Of a stretch of DNA of 64,000 nt, positions 11,366 through 22,354 are shown piece after piece. The notes beneath the pieces were generated by a model. The model was not told where the DNA came from and did no database searches. It saw only the letters and a list, made by a program, of their open reading frames with translations. How positions within the stretch are numbered: position 1 is the first letter of the stretch; each line of letters starts with the position of its first letter. A program made the translations under genes and the position numbers. This DNA is from Dugong dugon. Taxonomy: Eukaryota; Chordata; Mammalia; Sirenia; Dugongidae. The stretch lies in the NCBI GenBank assembly GCA_030035585.1, contig CM057469.1:19214501-19278500 (forward strand), written 5' to 3'.

Positions 11366-11795
11366 CTTAGTTATTTGTTGCTCAGTCTTAGTTACGAAAT
11401 CACCCTAAAACATAGCAGCTTAAAATAAATATTACTTCACATAGCTTCTGAGGGTCGGGAATCTAGAAGCAGCTTACCTGGGTGGTTCTGGTTCATGTTC
11501 CCTTATGGGGTTGCAGTCATCTGAAGGCTTGACTGGGGCTGACAAATCTGCTTCCAAGTTCACTCATGTAGGCCTCTCTGTAGGGCTGCTCATGACATGG
11601 TAGCTGCTTCCCACCAAGCAAGTGATCCAAAAGAGAATGAGAGCTCAACCAAGAAAGAAGCCACAGTGTCTTAAAACCTAATCTTGGACATGACGTACCA
11701 TCACTTTTGCTGTATCTTACTGGTAGCACAGACCAAGCCTGTAGCAATGGGGGAGGGAGTTATACAAAGGTGTGACTGTCAGGAGGCATCCTGTA
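11366..11795 (-). mobile_element. MLT1-like (ERVL-MaLR) LTR
   Basis: Read on the minus strand, it runs from a 'ctttgtataactccctcccc' block to an end with 'ctcagaagctatgtgaagtaa...ttttaagctgctatgttttagg', the usual MLT1 3' end. Confidence 0.65.
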
Positions 11796-11992
11796 GCTTT
11801 TGTTTCTCCTACAGAGGCCACTCTTTTCATGTGCCCTTCAAACCAGTTCTGGGTGGCTGATGATGAAGGCTGGCTACCATCAACTTACTGAGTCATGTTG
11901 TCTCCTTGATTGTTCAGTGTCTACTTAGCTCTTCTGTGGTGGATGCTTTTTGGTGGGTGTTAACCTGTGCTACAAATTTTTTCACACTTTGT

Positions 11993-12192
11993 GTAACCAG
12001 TTGCTATCAAGTTGATTCTGACTCACGGTGACCCATGTGCGTCAGAGTAGAAGTGTGCTCCACAGGGTTTTCACTGGCTGATTTTTAAGAGGTAAATCAC
12101 CAGGCCTTTCCAAGGTGCCTCTTGGTGAACTTGAACCTCCAACCTTTGAGTTAGCAGCCAAGTGCGTTAACCATTTGCATCATCCAGGGTGT
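11993..12192 (-). mobile_element. AfroSINE (long, 'gtgcctctgggtgg' form)
   Basis: An inverted copy of the longer AfroSINE subfamily ('ccatgtgcgtcagagtag', 'gggttttcactggctgattttt', 'ccaccaggcctttcc...gtgcctcttgg'). Confidence 0.9.
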
Positions 12193-12234
12193 GCACACCC
12201 ATATATCCATCCACATACCTCTACCCCAGACCTC

Positions 12235-13620
12235 CATGTCTTTTCAATTCTTTTCCTTCCAGTTCTGACCAGATGGCCAGGCCATTGGGCAATGCCTAAG
12301 AATCTGTGTATATTTTCACTTCAGGCCACTTTTCCCTCCACACAAAGTAGATGCCCAGTTGCACTGCTCACAACTTCACCCATTGGGAAGATTTCCCTTC
12401 TCTATTGTCTTTCAGGACCACCTCAGAATGACATTGTAATGAACCCCCATTCGTTGGCAGCTTGTACCCACTTACTGAGCTGACTATTTATAAACCAAGC
12501 TTGGGCTTTTTCCTCCTTTTTCTTCAGCTGGTGGTATGGGATCACCCCATACATATCCCAAAAAGGCCCTAACTATAAGCTGAAGAGGGGCACTGGTGCA
12601 ATTCTGATGACATGGGTCAGGGCTACTTCCTCCTGCAATTTACTTGTACCAATTGGTAGTACTTGGGCTCAATCCCTGATAGTGTAGTGGTTAAGAGCAT
12701 GGTTGTTAACAAAAAGGTCAGCAGTTCAAATCCACCAGCCACTCCTGGGAAACCCTATGGGGCAGTTCTACTCTGTGCTTTAGGGTTACTATGAGTCAGA
12801 ATCGACTTGACAGAAACAGGTTTGGTTTTTTTGGTTTGGGGTCAATCCTGAATGTACCATTTCCATCTTATGATGGACTGCTGCTGGACCCATTCGATTT
12901 TATGAATTGGCAGGTCCACCAGAAACCAACTCATAATGGGAGGTTCTGGATACATCATCACTTGGCCTGGTATCAAGCATTCTGTCTCTACCAGTGCCCA
13001 ATGACACACCAAGAACTGTTTCTCAAAAGGTGTGTAATTCTCTGCCTTGGATGGAATGACCTGACTCCAGAATCCCAGTAATCTTCATTGAGATTCTCCC
13101 ACTGGAGCTTGCCACAGCTCCATACTACATCTGACACCTCCAACACCGTAAGATCTACTGGATCATATGGTGCAAATGGCAGGGTTGATTGCCCCACAAC
13201 TTGGACCATGGCTGAGCCCTTTCGTGCTCTGGGCCCCATTCAAAACTAGTAGCATTCCATGTTAGCCAGTATTTCGGCCACAGCAATATTACTAGGTATG
13301 GAATATGTTGCCTCCAGAACCCAGAAAGACCTACAAGACACTATGCTTCCTTCTTTGTGATGGGGTATGCAAAATTTAGGAATTTATCTTTTAGTTTGGA
13401 GGGGATATCCCAGCATGCCTCTGACCACTAGACTCCTAAAATCTTCACTGAAATGTCTGGTCCCTGAATCTTTGAAATGAGATTTCTTTTCTATCCCACC
13501 CTCTAGAGTGGATGCCTCCAACATATTAGCCACCTCTGGCTCCTTCTGTCCAATCAGCAAGATGTCATTGATGTAATGAATCAGTGTAATGTCCTGTGGG
13601 ATGTACAGGTGAGTAGTTTT
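12235..13620 (-). mobile_element. ERVL provirus fragment: reverse transcriptase and RNase H
   Basis: On the minus strand 13620 to about 12850 encodes decayed ERVL-type reverse transcriptase. The catalytic Y-x-D-D box is at 13564-13575 but reads Y-I-N-D, so the first aspartate is lost. Further down is an RNase H region with a degenerate Y-T-D-S motif near 12270-12330. Stops and frame changes are present throughout, and neither gag nor integrase is seen. An AfroSINE splits it at 12672-12842. It is not the missing part of the ERVL at 17-28 kb, because both copies contain RNase H. Confidence 0.82.
12672..12842 (+). mobile_element. AfroSINE inside ERVL pol
   Basis: The short form in plus orientation, with the usual tail 'atgagtcagaatcgacttgacag' followed by a T/G-rich end. 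ERVL pol resumes at about 12843. Confidence 0.92.
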
Positions 13621-13985
13621 TCTTTTTTTTCCATCAAGTTTTATATCTTATTTCATCCCCTTCAATAAAGATTTTAAAGTTTACTTCGCATAGGTCATAC
13701 ACTTTTCATGTTAAATTTAATTCCATATAATTTTTCACTATAATAGATTATTTTTTATTATATCTATTGTTAACAGGTTATAGCTAGTATAGAGAGAAGG
13801 TATTGATTTTTAAATATTTGTCTTGTATTGAGCCATCAAATTCTGTTATTAATTCTTGTTACTATTTTTGGATTTTTTAGGCATATAATCTTATTAGTGA
13901 AAGAGAGGATTTTATCTCTTTTTTCCAATATTTATACTTGTTATTTTCTTCTTGCAGTATCAGAACTTCAAAACAGTGATGCATA
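13621..13985 (-). mobile_element. L1 ORF2 fragment
   Basis: T-rich sequence that reads as inverted L1 reverse-transcriptase DNA ('ccatataatttttcactataat', 'gagccatcaaattctg'). No open frame. Confidence 0.55.
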
Positions 13986-14019
13986 GCAGTAGCCCTGGCT
14001 TGTTCCTGATTTCTGTAGA

Positions 14020-14295
14020 AGACGAAATTCTGCTTGTGGACAACAGTGTCAGCCTGTACCTGGGGAGTTCCATCTCACTGGAGATCTGTCCTGCCTGACT
14101 ACCTGCCCTGTGGATTTCAGACTTGCTTAGCCAGCCTCCACAATCCCATAAAGCCCATTCTTTGTAATAAATCTCAATCTTTCTCCCTCTCTCTATGTAT
14201 ATATACACACATATTTACATATGTCTATGTATCTATATCTGTCTATACATCATACTGATTCTGATTCTCTGGTTGAACCCTGACTGATACAAATA
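14020..14295 (+). mobile_element. 3' part of an ERVL-type LTR
   Basis: 'Tggatttcagacttgcttagccagcctccacaatcc' then 'gtaataaatctcaatctttctccc', a TATA/TCTA-rich microsatellite and 'ctggttgaaccctgactgatac' is the usual order at the end of MLT2-like LTRs. Confidence 0.65.
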
Positions 14296-14479
14296 CTAAT
14301 TATTTAGGAAGCTGTGATAATATTTGAACAAATTAAGAGGCTTATTTTGAGTGTCAGAATGGAATTTTAAAATTTAGAGCATCAGCTGCTCACTTTCAAT
14401 ATAATAGGTAGATTCACATTTAGATGTGAATCTACTGTTAGAAAACTTCTGAACTGTGTTTAAGAATAAATCATAGATC

Positions 14480-14887
14480 ATTTAAATCCACACACTTTTA
14501 TTATTTTATGCATAAATTAACTACAACCATGTAACATCTCATATGAAAAATAGTAACATTTGACATTTATACATTTTCAAAAATTTACTTTTATCCTCAG
14601 GAAGGATTGTAGTAGCCAAATTAAATTTTTTTAACTGCCATATTAAAAGTGTATAGAGTCTCTTTAAGAGTAATGCAAACATATTAAGGATTTATTTCAT
14701 AACACACAAAATATATGAAAGTATTTCTCTCTTGAGGATAATTGAAGAACATTTTTGAGGTCTTGAATTTGATGACACCTTGAGTGTATACTTAGTATTT
14801 CTTGGTCAAAAGCATGCTCTCAATGTAAATAAATAAATAAATACAGTCCCTCTACATACATACATACATAGTATAACTTAGGTCTGC
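14480..14887 (-). other. CATSPERE: CATSPERE 3'UTR (extent approximate)
   Basis: This is the sequence after the CATSPERE stop. It carries four overlapping ATTTA pentamers on the transcript strand at 14826-14842 and an ATGT-repeat tract near 14850-14875. Candidate polyadenylation signals AATAAA on the minus strand are at 14691-14696 and 14497-14502. The sequence does not decide which is used. Confidence 0.55.
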
Positions 14888-15038
14888 CTACATTTTCTTT
14901 TGTTTTCCCTCAGGTGAAAGTGGTTCATAAATATATTGTCTATAAATCTTCGTATAATGCAAGTAGCTCAAAACTAGAATACTGAAGAATAATAGCATTA
15001 GGAGAAAGAGGAAAGAAGCTACCAGGTAGCCATTTGGT
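14888..15038 (-). CDS. CATSPERE: CATSPERE last coding exon: transmembrane helix, tail and stop
   Basis: On the minus strand a strong acceptor (long T-rich tract, TTTCAG) at 15039-15040 opens an exon whose first base completes a split codon. The exon then encodes PNGYLV, a hydrophobic helix of about 22 residues rich in L, F and I, and a polar, basic tail ending GKQKKM before TAG at 14888-14890. This matches the C-terminus of CATSPERE, a single-pass auxiliary subunit of the CatSper channel in the sperm flagellum; its large N-terminal part is extracellular and only a short tail is cytosolic. The basic residues after the helix fit the positive-inside rule. No frameshift or stop interrupts the exon. 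The phase (2 in) agrees with exon 33545-33598. The stop codon lies about 4.8 kb from the DESI2 promoter. Confidence 0.92.
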
Positions 15039-15109
15039 CTGAAATAAGAAAAAAAAAAAGTCATTAGAAGTCATTGTTCACACGTTGGTTGTTAATTTAT
15101 TTAGTCAAA

Positions 15110-17185
15110 CAGTTTTTGAAAAGCTAGCTACTATGCCTGGACAGAGAACAAAAAATAATAAGACATGATGTCTACCCTCAGGCTGGCCAGGGAGGAACAT
15201 AGTGTGGTAAATATAACGAGAGAAGGAAGCATAAAGTTCTTTGGGAGCTGAGCAGTGAGGGAGGTGATCCTTGAACTGAGTATGGAAAGTTGGGTAGAAG
15301 TTGGCCAGATAAAAATGCCTGGGAGTGGGGGAAGAGACTAAAGTGGCAAAGAGAGATGCGTATGCAAAGGCATGGAAGCATAAGAAAACCTAGAGGTGCA
15401 CTCCCAGACATTCTGGAACTAAAACTGGTTCTGTGTGACTAGAGCTCAGGTATAGCGCAGAGTGGTTAGAGATGAGAAATGATAGGTAGACAAAGTTCAG
15501 ATGAGAAAGATACCTTACAGCAAACAGAATGGATTTTAGCCCTAAGGGCAAGAGGGAGGTGCAGAGGTGTGATATAAGATTTACATTTTAGAAAGATGAT
15601 CTGATTGTAGTATGAAGAATGGATAAAAAAGAAGCCTTAGTGTGGTGGCAGCAAGGCCAGTTATAAGCGTTTTTTTGGTAATAATCTGGGTAAGCTATGA
15701 TGAGGATCTTAACTAAAGCAGTGGCTGAAGAAATGGAGAGAAGTGGATAGAGCTAAGATATATTTAGAAGTTAGACTGGATTGGGCTTAGTGGTTGTTCA
15801 GGTGTGGGGTTTAAGAAATATGAAGCAATAAAGGATGTCTCCCAAGTCTAGGGTTAGGTGACATGAGGATGGTGTCACCATTCACTGATATAGGAAATTC
15901 AGAGGAAAGGGCAGGTTTTTGATGGGGTGTGTGAATATGGTTGATTCATTTTTTGATACACTGAATTTGAGGTATCTGAGAGTCAACCAAGTGAATATAT
16001 GGATGTGGAAAAGAGGAGAGTAATCTGGTTTAGAGTTATGGACCTGGGAATCATTAACATATGAATTAGTTCTTAATCTTTTTACAGTTATACATGCCTT
16101 TGAGAATGATAAAAGATACTGGACCTGTCCCCAGGGAATTGCACATACGCACAAACACACTCATTGTACATAGACATTCAATGGATTCACAGATACCTGT
16201 CTTTGGACTCAGGTTACGAGCTGACATAGATAGTCATTCAGACACGGAAATGGGATGAAAGGACCCCGTAAAAGCATATAGAGCCTAGGAGAGAACTGAT
16301 GCCCAAATTCTGAGGAATAGTAATTTAAAAAAAGAATACTCCAGAAGGAGTGACCAGAGAAATTTGAAGGGAACTGGGGAAGTGACCCCCTACTTCACCA
16401 AGCATGATGTCCTTCTCTGGGGATAGATCCCTTCTGATAACATGTCCAAAGTATGTGAGATGTAGTCTAGCCATCCTTGCTTCTAAGGAGCATTCTGGTT
16501 GTACTTCTTCCAAGACAGATTTGTTCGTTCTTCTGGCAGTCCATGGTATATTCAATACTTGGTAAAGTAGTGGGTCAGTGAAAAAGAGGAAGACCTTCAA
16601 TGACATGGATTGACACAGTGACTGCAACAATGGGCTCAAGCATAACAACAATTGTGAGGATGGCACAGGAAGCGGCAGTGTTTCGTTCTGTTGTACATAG
16701 GGTCGCTCTGAGCTGGAACTGACTTGACAGCACCTAACAACAACAGAGAAGTTAGGTGCTCTGAAAGACTAGGAAGTATGAAGGTGTGATCAAGAATGTC
16801 ACATGCAGCAGAGAAATATTGTTAAGGAGATGAATATGGAAAAATGACCATTAGATTTTTCATTTAGGGCATCACTGTGACCCTAAATTAATTGGCATAG
16901 GAGATGTGTATACAAGCTGGTAGTGCATGGAACAGTAAATCATTGATGAGAAAGTAAATCCAGTAAGTGTACACTCTTTTGAGGGGTTTGGATAAAATGG
17001 GGGAAGAAAAAGGGTTTGGATAATAGCTAGGGGGTCAAGTCAGAGTGTTTGGCAGTAGATGAGGAACTGAGTAGATATACTGCCTGAGGATAGGCTCTAA
17101 TGGATAGGGTAAGGTTGCAAGTTTAGGAGAAAAAGGGAAAGATTGTCCAGGAAGGATCTGGGAGGACGTAGGAAAGAATGGAGTA
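15110..17185 (-). mobile_element. Long inverted LINE L2 copy, split by an RTE
   Basis: It reads as inverted L2 from the 3' region at 15110 ('ctactatgcctggac...') through 'gatgatctgattgtagtatgaag', 'ctcccaagtctagg' and 'ccattcactgatataggaaattcag', and continues after the RTE with 'gtgtgatcaagaatgtcacatgcagcagag', still in the proper L2 order. No reading frame survives. Confidence 0.72.
16385..16745. mobile_element. RTE 3' end with an inverted 5' half
   Basis: 16560-16745 is the RTE 3' end in plus orientation, ending 'cagcacctaacaacaaca'. The adjoining 16385-16560 is the immediately preceding part of the same RTE in minus orientation. The two halves overlap by roughly a dozen bases around 'ttggtaaagtag' and its inverted counterpart at the outer edge. 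This is the pattern of 5' inversion (twin priming) during target-primed reverse transcription. Confidence 0.85.
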
Positions 17186-17189
17186 AAGG

Positions 17190-17508
17190 GACTGATGAAT
17201 CCCAAGATCAGCAGGCAATACCGCAGGCCTCTGGTTCAAGTTGTAAGAACCAGAGGTCAGATGATGAGCTGGATGCAAGATTGAGAGCAAGCAAGCAAGC
17301 TTTGCCAGAACATCCATATGTATACTGGATGCAGGTCACACTCTGGAGGAAACTCCTTTTACGACTGATTGTCTGATCGTATCAGATCACTTCACATCAT
17401 GGAGGATGACTACATCATTACACAACTGCCAAACGACATCATTACATAACTTCCAAACCACTGAGAATCATGGCCAAACCAAGTTGACACACAACCTTAA
17501 CCATCACA
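17190..17508 (-). mobile_element. Partial 3' LTR of the ERVL
   Basis: It begins on the minus strand with TGTGATGGTTAAGG right after the polypurine tract, as an LTR should, and aligns by eye to the solo LTR at 42030-42600. It is cut off about 320 bp in. Confidence 0.75.
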
Positions 17509-17739
17509 GTCTACCCCTTGTCAACTTGGCTCCTGTACACATGTCCTTAAACCACACACAATCACTAAATAAAGACAATTATAAAGTCATATGATACAAC
17601 TAACATGCATAAAACTGAAAATGCACGAGCCCTGTTTACATCTTATATTTTATAAGTGAAGAAAACAAAAATATTTGATGCACACATATGAGGAAGAAAT
17701 ACAACAATTACAGTCCTCATTGCTGCACCTGGTCACATG

Positions 17740-18290
17740 GTCATAGCTGCTATTTAGAATTACCTTCTTCTACCACCCATTCCATATTCCCTTTACCCTC
17801 AGCAAGAACCTTGGCTGGTCGTAGTTCTTTGCTTGGTGGGCTGACCCAAACCTTCATTCCTGAAGTGTCTGGGCCATTAGTAATCATGTGAGAATTAGGT
17901 TGCTGTAGTTTTCCATTGATTTTAATCACAGGGTATGGTAGTTGAAGAGACACCCCAAGAGATCTCCTGTATTCCATTATGTAATATCAATCCAATTTCC
18001 CCTTGGTAATCAGGATCAATCACACCAGCCAATATGGTAACTCCTCATGCCTGTTGATCCAGAGGCATGAGGAGCACAAAGTGGCTGGGTGGCATTCTTA
18101 ACTTCCAGTTCAATGGAATCTGTGTTGTGTCTCCAGCTGGAGAAGTCTTCACTTTGGAACTAAGACCTCTAGACTCACAGAGTGTAGAGTTGCGGGGACA
18201 GGAAGCAAAAATTTTGCCAATGTATATTATTAGGGGTAACAGTGAGTGGTACCACCCCCATTTCCACCCCTTGATTCCTGGAACCATGAA
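17740..18290 (-). pseudogene. ERVL dUTPase domain remnant
   Basis: The minus strand shows dUTPase-family blocks: an N-terminal 'PLNWKLRMPPSHF' segment near 18110, a catalytic-loop region near 18020-18050 with a frameshift, and a C-terminal part in an open frame at 17750-17977. ERVL viruses carry dUTPase after integrase. Broken and non-functional. Confidence 0.75.
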
Positions 18291-18299
18291 TCCTGGCTA

Positions 18300-19060
18300 C
18301 GGGAGAAACAGCACAATACATTGGACACTAGTTTAGACCATATACAGCTTCCTGTAGAACATTGTCCCAATCCTGAAAAGTATTGACACCTAGCTAGTGC
18401 CATAATTGCATCTTTAGAAGGCCATTCCCTTGTTCTATCAAGCCAGCTGTTTCAGGATGATGGGGAACATGGCAAGACCAGTGAATCTTATGAGTGTGGG
18501 TCCATTGCCATACTTTATTTGCTGTGAAGTGAGTTCCTTGATTCAAGGCAATGTTGTATGGGATCCCATGACAGTGGATAAGGCATTCTGTGAGTCACGG
18601 ATGGTAGTTTTGGCAGAAGCATTGTGTGCAAGGAAGGCAAATCCACAACCAAAGTAAACGTCTATCCCAGTAAGGACAAAATGCTGCCCTTGCCATGATG
18701 GAAGTGGTCCAGTGTAATCAATCTGCCACTAGATTGCTGGCTGATTGCCTCAAAGGATGGTGCCACATCGGGAACTTAATGTTGGTCTCTGCTGCTGGCC
18801 CATTGAGCACTCAATAGCGGCTATAGCCAAGTCGGCCTTCTTGCATGGAAGTCCATGTTGCTGAGTCCATGCATAACCTCCATCCCTACCACCATGACCA
18901 CTTTGTTCATGAGCCCATTGAGCAACGATGGGAGTGGCTGGGGGAAGAGGATGACTCATTTCCACAGAATACACATCTTATCCACTTGATTGTTAAAATC
19001 TTCCTCTAATGAGGTCACCCTCTGGTGAGCGTTCACATGAGACACAAATATCTTCACTTC
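18300..19060 (-). pseudogene. ERVL integrase remnant
   Basis: It shows an N-terminal HHCC-type zinc-binding region near 18770-18950 (one of the paired Cys has become Gly) and a catalytic core beginning with 'DYTGPLPSW' near 18720. It is interrupted by stop codons and at least one frameshift. Confidence 0.8.
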
Positions 19061-19400
19061 TTCGGCCCATTCAGAGAGGTCTATCCACATATCTCTTCCC
19101 CATACCTCCTTATCACCAATTTTCCAATCCTGCTCCTTCCAAGTCTCTGATCATCCAGTCAAACCATTGGCCACAGCCCGTGAATCAGTATACAATCGTA
19201 TATCTGGCTATTTCTCTTTCCAAGCAAAATGAACAACTAGGTGCACTCTTGAAGTTCTGTCCATTGGGAGGATTTCCTTTCACAAATTTGTTTCACACTA
19301 CTGTGGTAAAAGGCACATCCTCTGGACACTCCAAGTGTGGATCTGTGGATCTAACCTGATAAATCCACTTTATCGTGCCAATTTCCCTAAGCCTTTGGGT
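19060..19400 (-). pseudogene. ERVL RNase H remnant
   Basis: An RNase H signature with a Y-T-D-S-R-A-V-A-N-G-L block appears near 19165-19200 on the minus strand, followed by 'VSHVNAH' leading into integrase. Broken by stops. Confidence 0.78.
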
Positions 19401-20963
19401 ACTTCTTCTACATTATACTGAGGCAGTCTGGTACTTCAACTTCATTTCAACCATGTAATCCATGCTTCAGTGACACAATCAAATAAACTATTAAATCTTT
19501 TCCTAATCTCTCGAGCAGAAACATTGAATGAAGAATCTGTGCTTAGGGAGGCGGGGCCACGATGGTGGAGTACTCAGACACTTCCGGTGGACCCTCTTAC
19601 AACAAAGACCCAAACAAGCAAGTGAATCAATTATACATGACAATCTAGGAGCCCTGAACATCTAAGGCAAAGTTGAGGAACCAGACTTTGTGGCAGGGGG
19701 AGGGAGGGACAGTTCAGAAGCAGTGAGGAGTTGCCAGACCTGACAAGAACCTGAGTCCTTCAGGCCTGATCAGCTCATGGGTGGGCAGTGAGGAAGGCAA
19801 GAAGAATTACTCAGGAGGCGTGTTTTCTGCACTGTAAGAGACCCAGCGCCAGAGAGTCTACTCCCTCACCCAGATCCAGTGAGAAGCAGCCCTCGATTGG
19901 CGAAAGATAAGTACTTGCATATGGCTACTGTGCAGATCAAAAACATATCCCTTAGGGAAAAACCTCTCTCCTATTTACCTCCCCACTCCCTGCTCTGCAC
20001 TGGGTCCCAGACTGGCTTCAGCAATTGCTGAGTCCCCTGGACTGGAAGTAGGATCCGTCACACACCCTGAGCCATTCTCCTGGCCTTGGAGAGAGAAAAA
20101 ATTAACAAATGGGAAAAAATAAACTGCCGGCTCCCCTAAGCCAGGAACCCAGGGTAGGCACAGCTCCTTTGCCTAGGCACAGGCATAAGGGATCCACGGA
20201 CTTTCAGTGCCTTTCCCACTCCATAGACTTGTGTGTGCCCATTTTAACAGTGTAGGCCCTCATTACCGCGGTGCACCAGCGTATATACCTGAAGTCTAAC
20301 TTCAGCTGTTTTAGCTGTCAAGTGGCAGGTTCGTGACGTTTGACACTGCTCTGCCAATTAAGCAGGGTGTTCACATGCCCACATCAGGGGCCTGAGGACT
20401 GGTGGCTCCACCCATGCCACCTAGCCACCTGTGATAGGAGCCCAAGAATAAGAGGTGTCCCCCAGTCCTTACAGCCAAGAGCGTTAGCTGCTTATAGTCC
20501 GGCTGCAAAACCCACCCACCTACACACTCTAGGGAACAGGGACACACCTTCCTCCTGGACTTTTCGGGGGGGGGGTCGTCAGCCCTCTGCCTTGCTCAGA
20601 GTGTGTCCTCCTGCTGCAGCCAGATGCCTGTGCCTACACCAATCACCTGTGCCTGTCTAGGACTGTAGGTGAGAGCCTACACCACACACTTGGTGGCGAT
20701 CTACCTGGGCACCTGAGCTGAATCCACACAGGAGGAGTGGGTGGACTCCTGAGTTCACATACCGAGTAACAGATCTAACCACCTGGTGACAGGACATTAG
20801 AGCATCAAATGTGCCAATAATCAAACTAGCTCATACGAGCAGCCTCAAAACAAAACAAGAAGCTAGGACAGAGTAAGAAAACATAAAGTAAATAAATAAA
20901 TATAATAACTTATTGATGGCTCGGAGACAACAGTCAATATCAAATCACATAAAGAGGTAATCC

Positions 20964-21896
20964 ATGATGGCTTCAGCAAGCTCCCAAAATAAAGAATCTA
21001 GAAATTTTCTAGAGGAGGAAAATTTCTTGGAATTACAGGAGGCAGAATACAAAACATTAATACACAGAGCTCTTCAAGAAATTAGGAAGGAAATTAATCA
21101 AAACGCAGAACGTGCAATAGAGGAAATTTAAAAAGATTAGAGAAGAGCATAATGACAAATTTAACAGGCTGCAAGAATCCACAGAGAGACAGTAATAGAA
21201 ACCCAGAAGATTAACAATAAAATTTCAGAATTAGACAACTCAATAGAAAGTCATAGGTGCAGAATTCAGGCAATGGGAGTCAGAATTAGTGAGATTGAAG
21301 ATAAGGTACTTGACACAAACTTATTTGAGGAAAAATCAGATAAAAGGATTTAAAAAAACAAAGAAACCCTAAGAACAATGTGGGACTCTATCAAGAGGAA
21401 TAACCTATGAGTGATTGGTGTACCAGAACAGGGGGGAATAACAGAAAATACAGACAAAATTGTTGAAGATTTGTTGGCAGAAAACTTCCCTGATATTGTG
21501 AAAGATGACAAGATATCTATCCAAGATGCTTATCGAACCCCACATAAGGTAGATCCCAAAAGAAAGTTACCAAGATATATTATAATCAAACTTGCCAAAA
21601 CCAAAGATAAAGAGAGAATTTTAAGAGCAGCTAGGGATATACGAAAAGTCATCTACAAAGGAGAGTCAGTAAGAACAAGCTCGGAATACTCAGCAGAAAC
21701 CATGCAGGCAAAAGGCAATGAGATGACATATATAAAGCCTTGAAGGAAAAAAAACTGCCAGGCAAGAATTATGTATCCAGCTAATCTGTCTCTCAAATAT
21801 GATGCCGAAATTAGGACATTTCCAGATAAACAGAAGTTTAGGGCATTTGCAAAAACCAAACCAAAATTACAAGAAATAGTAAAGGGAGTCCTCTAG
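20964..21896 (+). pseudogene. L1 ORF1 (RNA-binding protein), broken
   Basis: It begins ATGATGGCTTCAGC and ends KGVL plus stop. A stop after about 55 codons ('EEI' then TAA) and further lesions break it, but 21411-21743 is still an open C-terminal stretch (IGVPEQ... and AARDIRKV... resemble the L1 RRM and C-terminal domains). It should act as a nucleic-acid chaperone in L1 particles; this copy cannot be translated whole. Confidence 0.8.
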
Positions 21897-22354
21897 TTAG
21901 AAAATCAGTAACAACAGATAACAATCCAAGGCTAGAACACAGGACAGAGCAACCAGATATCAACCCAGATAGGGAAGTAATAAAAATAAAACAAAGCTAA
22001 AACACTGAAAATAGGGAAACAGATGTCAATATGTAAAAGATGACAACATTAAAACAAAAAAGAGGGACTTAAAAATGTAGACATAGATTTTGCATATGGA
22101 GATGAAGTCAAGGCCATATAAAGAAACAAAAGACTGGTATAAACTTAGAAAAATATGGATAAATATTATGGTAACCACAAAGAAAATTAACAATCCTACA
22201 AGTCAAAATAAAAAACTAGAAAAATATACTCAGCAAACACAAAATCAACAACAATGAAAAAGATGAAAAGAAAATGCATAAAGAAAAACGAATCAGCACA
22301 GAAAATTAAGCAGAACAGAGAAACTGTGAACAACACACACAAAAAGACATCAAA

